NCBI GenBank assembly: GCA_947304695.1
Contig: CAMZBS010000092.1
Span: 1-6,707, forward strand
DNA length: 6,707 nucleotides
Origin: an uncultured Prevotella sp.
GTDB lineage: Bacteria > Bacteroidota > Bacteroidia > Bacteroidales > Bacteroidaceae
Reading direction: 5' to 3'
A program made the position numbers and the translations under genes. The number at the start of each line of letters is the position of its first letter. Within the stretch, counting starts at the first letter, position 1. Below the pieces are notes generated by a model. The model searched no databases. It worked only from the letters and a program-made list of their open reading frames with translations, and was not told the origin of the DNA. Positions 4,045 to 6,707 of the stretch are shown here, one piece after another.

Positions 4045-6567
4045 ATGAAGAGAATCATTACCACACTCGCCGCCATAGTCAGCAGCACCATCACGCTACT
4101 GGCACAGACCATCAGCCATCAGGAGGCCATGGAGCGCGCCCTGCGCTATCTGGACAACAGCCGCCCTACGGCAGCGGCAAGGAGCATGACAGCCGCCCTC
4201 AGCAACGGCAGCACAAGGTTCACACCGGCACCCGTCGAAGCCACCAGCGTCTACGCTTTCAACCGCGAAGGCGGCGGCTTCATCATTGTCTCGGCCGACA
4301 GCCGCACGCTGCCAGTGCTGGGCTACAGCACCACGGGCAGCATCAGCTGGAACAAGATGCCCCCCAACATGCGGGCCTGGCTGAAGCAGTACGACGAGGC
4401 CACAGCCACGCTGGGCGACCGCACCAACCTGACCGACGGCAATGTGGTGGGTCCTGACGGGCAGCCCCTGAGCACAGCGCGCGCCGACTGGGCACCCATT
4501 CCGCCGCTCATCACCTCATGCTGGGGGCAGGACGCCCCCTACTGGGGGATGACCCCTTACTACGAAGGAGGCAACCCCACGCTCCAAGGCGGGCAGTGCC
4601 TGACCGGCTGTACGGCCACATCCATGGCCCAGGTAATGAACTACTACAAGTGGCCCAAGGAGCTGCCCAACGGACTGCCCGGCTACTACTGTAGGACAAG
4701 TTCCTATCAGGACGTGAAGGACGGCTGGCCCATCGACGCGCTGCCGCCCGTGACCTTCGACTGGGACAACATGCTCGACATCTACCGCGTGTACAACCCC
4801 GAGACGGACCAGAAAGACGTCGTGGGCAACGAGACCCAGCATCGCGCCGTGGCCACCCTGATGCGCTACTGCGGTCAGGCAGCGGAAAGCATGTATTCAC
4901 CTGATTTCACGGGGTCTACAAGCGAACTCGCATGCAAGGCGTTCAACGACTATCTGGACTATCCCGCCGCCGTACACTTGGCTCGCACCCAGCAATACAC
5001 CATCGACGAGTGGGAAGGCATCATCTACAGCGAACTCGAAGCCGGTCGGCCTGTACAATACGCTGCTTCATCCAACGATGGCGGCCACAGCTTCATCTGC
5101 GACGGATATGACACCGACGGGCTGTTCCACATGAACTGGGGATGGGACGGCGAATTCGACGGTTTCTTCTCACTGTCGGTGCTGAACCCATGCGAAGACC
5201 AAGGCGACGCAAGTATATTGTTTAACGTAAACCAAAGAGCCATCATCCATCTGGATCCCGCCATGGAGCCACAGCCTGTACCCGAAGGCTCACTGGCAGT
5301 ATCGCCCCCTCTCTGCCAAAATAAGGATATGGCAATTGAGAACCGGAACACAGTCAAATTCTTCTTTCTCTACGACGGTCAGGATGCAGCCGTCACCGGT
5401 GAAGACAACACCTTCAAAGCTGCTGCCGACAACGCCCTCGGAACCATCGGCGACGACGGAGTGCCCACACCGCGCTTCATGGGCGATCCCACCGACACTA
5501 TCATCTTCAAGACAAACGTGTTGTCGGTGGAGATAGACAGCACCGCCTTCCAGCCCGGCGACTCGCTCACGCTCTACCCCATGCTCCGCTTCCACAAGCC
5601 TGGAGCCGTGTGGCAGACCGTTCCGCCCCTCACGTCGCACGTAGTGGCAGGACGCACCGACGAGGGCCGCTTCTTCATCACCACCCACGGCCATCCCCTC
5701 TGGATGACATGCTCAGGCATCACCATCTCCAAAGGCACAGGACGACTGGGCAATTCAACCGACCTGACCGTCACCGTCAGCAATCATTCTGAAAGTGAAT
5801 TTTCGGGTTTCTTGACACTCGTCCCCCTTTACTACGGCCACATCGACCCCGCCGACATCACACCCGAGACGCCCCACTCCAAAGGCAAAGGCATGTTCAG
5901 CGGAGTCTTCCTGAAAGGCGGGCAACAGGCAGAGGCAGACTTCAACTTCGTGCCCCAGCAGGGTGGAATCATCCTATTTTATCTATATGCAAACGGCATC
6001 TTCATCAGCGACACCCTCTGCCTCAACCTGACAGACGACATGATCGACATCTATGACCCCTACCTGCAGAACAACAGCCATCCTGCCTTCGAGGACGGCC
6101 AGTGGGTCTACAACGTTGAACTGGCCGACCGCCCCGGCACTGGCATGCCCTTCTGGAGACCCGCCACGGGCATCTACCTCGAGTTGGCCTGCAAATACGA
6201 GAGCGAGCCCAGCCAGTACACCAGCATCGACGTGACCGACTACCTCACGGCACTGCCTTGGCATTGCGGCAGCGGCAACTACAAGTTCACCCAACAGCTG
6301 CCCCTCAGTGTCAGCCGCGAGGGCAGCTACCTCGCAGTATCCTACATGATGCACTGGCTCGACGAGACCCAGACGCGCTACCAGACAAGCACATGGAGCA
6401 CCAGGGACACCATTCATGTTGACCACTCTGCAGGCATCACCGACCTTCAGGCCACCCGCCCGGCCACAGCCCATCCCTACTATGATCTCCAGGGCCGTCC
6501 CCTCGACGGTCTGCCCCGCCAGAAGGGTCTCTACATCAGGCAGGGCAGGAAGCAGCTCGTCAGATGA
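4045..6567 (+). CDS. Secreted C10 family cysteine protease (streptopain/interpain-like)
   Basis: A secreted papain-like protease precursor of 840 residues. Signal peptide MKRIITTLAAIVSSTITLLA, cleavage near A20/Q21. Residues about 22-145 form a SpeB-type inhibitory prodomain (Spi-like: VYAFNREGGGFIIVSADSR, LPVLGYSTTGS, MPPNMRAWLKQY). The C10 catalytic domain spans about 150-405: oxyanion glutamine in SCWGQDAPYW (Q162), nucleophile in CLTGCTATSMAQVMNYYKWP (C189), catalytic histidine in GGHSFICDGYD (H348) and the family's NWGWDGEFDGFFSL (W365, W367). All key residues are present, so activity is expected. About 390 residues of beta-rich sequence of unknown role follow, then a tail AGITDLQ ... 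YYDLQGR ... KGLYIRQ ... RKQLVR (about 796-840) resembling type IX secretion or surface-anchoring C-terminal domains. The closest known relatives are interpain A of Prevotella intermedia and the Bfp proteases of B. fragilis, which act on host proteins. The role here is inferred. It is third in the operon, with only a weak purine-rich ribosome site. Confidence 0.92.
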   Translation: MKRIITTLAAIVSSTITLLAQTISHQEAMERALRYLDNSRPTAAARSMTAALSNGSTRFTPAPVEATSVYAFNREGGGFIIVSADSRTLPVLGYSTTGSISWNKMPPNMRAWLKQYDEATATLGDRTNLTDGNVVGPDGQPLSTARADWAPIPPLITSCWGQDAPYWGMTPYYEGGNPTLQGGQCLTGCTATSMAQVMNYYKWPKELPNGLPGYYCRTSSYQDVKDGWPIDALPPVTFDWDNMLDIYRVYNPETDQKDVVGNETQHRAVATLMRYCGQAAESMYSPDFTGSTSELACKAFNDYLDYPAAVHLARTQQYTIDEWEGIIYSELEAGRPVQYAASSNDGGHSFICDGYDTDGLFHMNWGWDGEFDGFFSLSVLNPCEDQGDASILFNVNQRAIIHLDPAMEPQPVPEGSLAVSPPLCQNKDMAIENRNTVKFFFLYDGQDAAVTGEDNTFKAAADNALGTIGDDGVPTPRFMGDPTDTIIFKTNVLSVEIDSTAFQPGDSLTLYPMLRFHKPGAVWQTVPPLTSHVVAGRTDEGRFFITTHGHPLWMTCSGITISKGTGRLGNSTDLTVTVSNHSESEFSGFLTLVPLYYGHIDPADITPETPHSKGKGMFSGVFLKGGQQAEADFNFVPQQGGIILFYLYANGIFISDTLCLNLTDDMIDIYDPYLQNNSHPAFEDGQWVYNVELADRPGTGMPFWRPATGIYLELACKYESEPSQYTSIDVTDYLTALPWHCGSGNYKFTQQLPLSVSREGSYLAVSYMMHWLDETQTRYQTSTWSTRDTIHVDHSAGITDLQATRPATAHPYYDLQGRPLDGLPRQKGLYIRQGRKQLVR

Positions 6568-6650
6568 ATTACTTACAAGACACCTTCAATCCACAGACAA
6601 CTAAAACGACAACAATATGATAGCAAACATTAGATAATATAAGAGAAGAA

Positions 6651-6707
6651 ATGAAAGAACTGAATTTTTTTGATGAGACATTCTACTGGGGCCCCTCTGG
6701 CAGGCGG
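6651..6707 (+). CDS. Start of an unrecognised gene (cut by window edge)
   Basis: An ATG at 6651 opens a frame that stays open for 19 codons to the edge (MKELNFFDETFYWGPSGRR). The purine-rich AAGAGAAGAA directly upstream could serve as ribosome site. It is 83 nt after the protease stop on the same strand, with no terminator hairpin and no clear TAnnTTTG promoter in the gap, so it may be a fourth gene of the operon. No signal peptide is evident in what can be seen. The product is not recognisable from so little sequence. Confidence 0.45.
   Translation, partial: MKELNFFDETFYWGPSGRR

Noticed and set aside
5983..6474. 163-codon antisense open frame in the protease C-terminal region
   Set aside because: Shadow frame produced by codon bias of the protease gene; no recognisable motif or ribosome site.
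6617..6637. Six-codon ORF (MIANIR, stop) upstream of the last partial gene
   Set aside because: Too short to support; could be an upstream leader peptide but nothing such as repeated amino acids or an attenuator hairpin backs it.

Overview
The window looks like a chromosomal segment of a Bacteroidales bacterium, most likely a Prevotella or another Prevotellaceae. Four things point there. Three promoter-like sites carry the Bacteroidetes -7 element (TAnnTTTG), two of them with a TTTG -33 box exactly 20 nt upstream. One lipoprotein has an acidic Bacteroidetes-type export signal after its lipobox cysteine. A PCMD-domain lipoprotein sits next to an outer-membrane beta-barrel gene. A C10 cysteine protease ends in a Prevotella-style 'YDLQGR ... 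KGLYI ... basic' tail. These family calls come from reading motifs, not from a database search.

Layout: (1) 1-397, minus strand: the first 132 codons of serC (phosphoserine aminotransferase), cut by the left edge, with its own promoter in the 159-nt gap upstream. (2) 557-1885, minus strand: a DEAD-box RNA helicase with a DbpA-like C-terminal RNA-binding domain. The open frame runs back to 2017, but a strong promoter lies inside that extension, so the real start is at or near 1885. (3) About 1886-2071: a divergent promoter region firing left into the helicase and right into the next operon. (4) 2072-6567, plus strand: a compact three-gene operon with gaps of 20 and 15 nt. It encodes a probably surface-exposed PCMD lipoprotein, a 258-residue outer-membrane beta-barrel protein and an 840-residue secreted C10 (streptopain/interpain-like) protease. 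(5) 6651-6707, plus strand: the first 19 codons of an unrecognised gene, cut by the right edge.

The left half is housekeeping (serine biosynthesis, RNA remodelling). The right half is accessory and cell-envelope: all three products have export signals and are predicted to act at the outer membrane or outside it. The candidate for a poorly described system is this lipoprotein / beta-barrel / protease operon. A plausible but unproven reading is that the lipoprotein and barrel form a surface complex that anchors, feeds on or regulates the products of the protease. Two smaller curiosities are a C/G-rich palindrome-containing insert read in frame in the helicase linker, and a degenerate 7-nt tandem repeat that writes the signal peptide of the beta-barrel protein.
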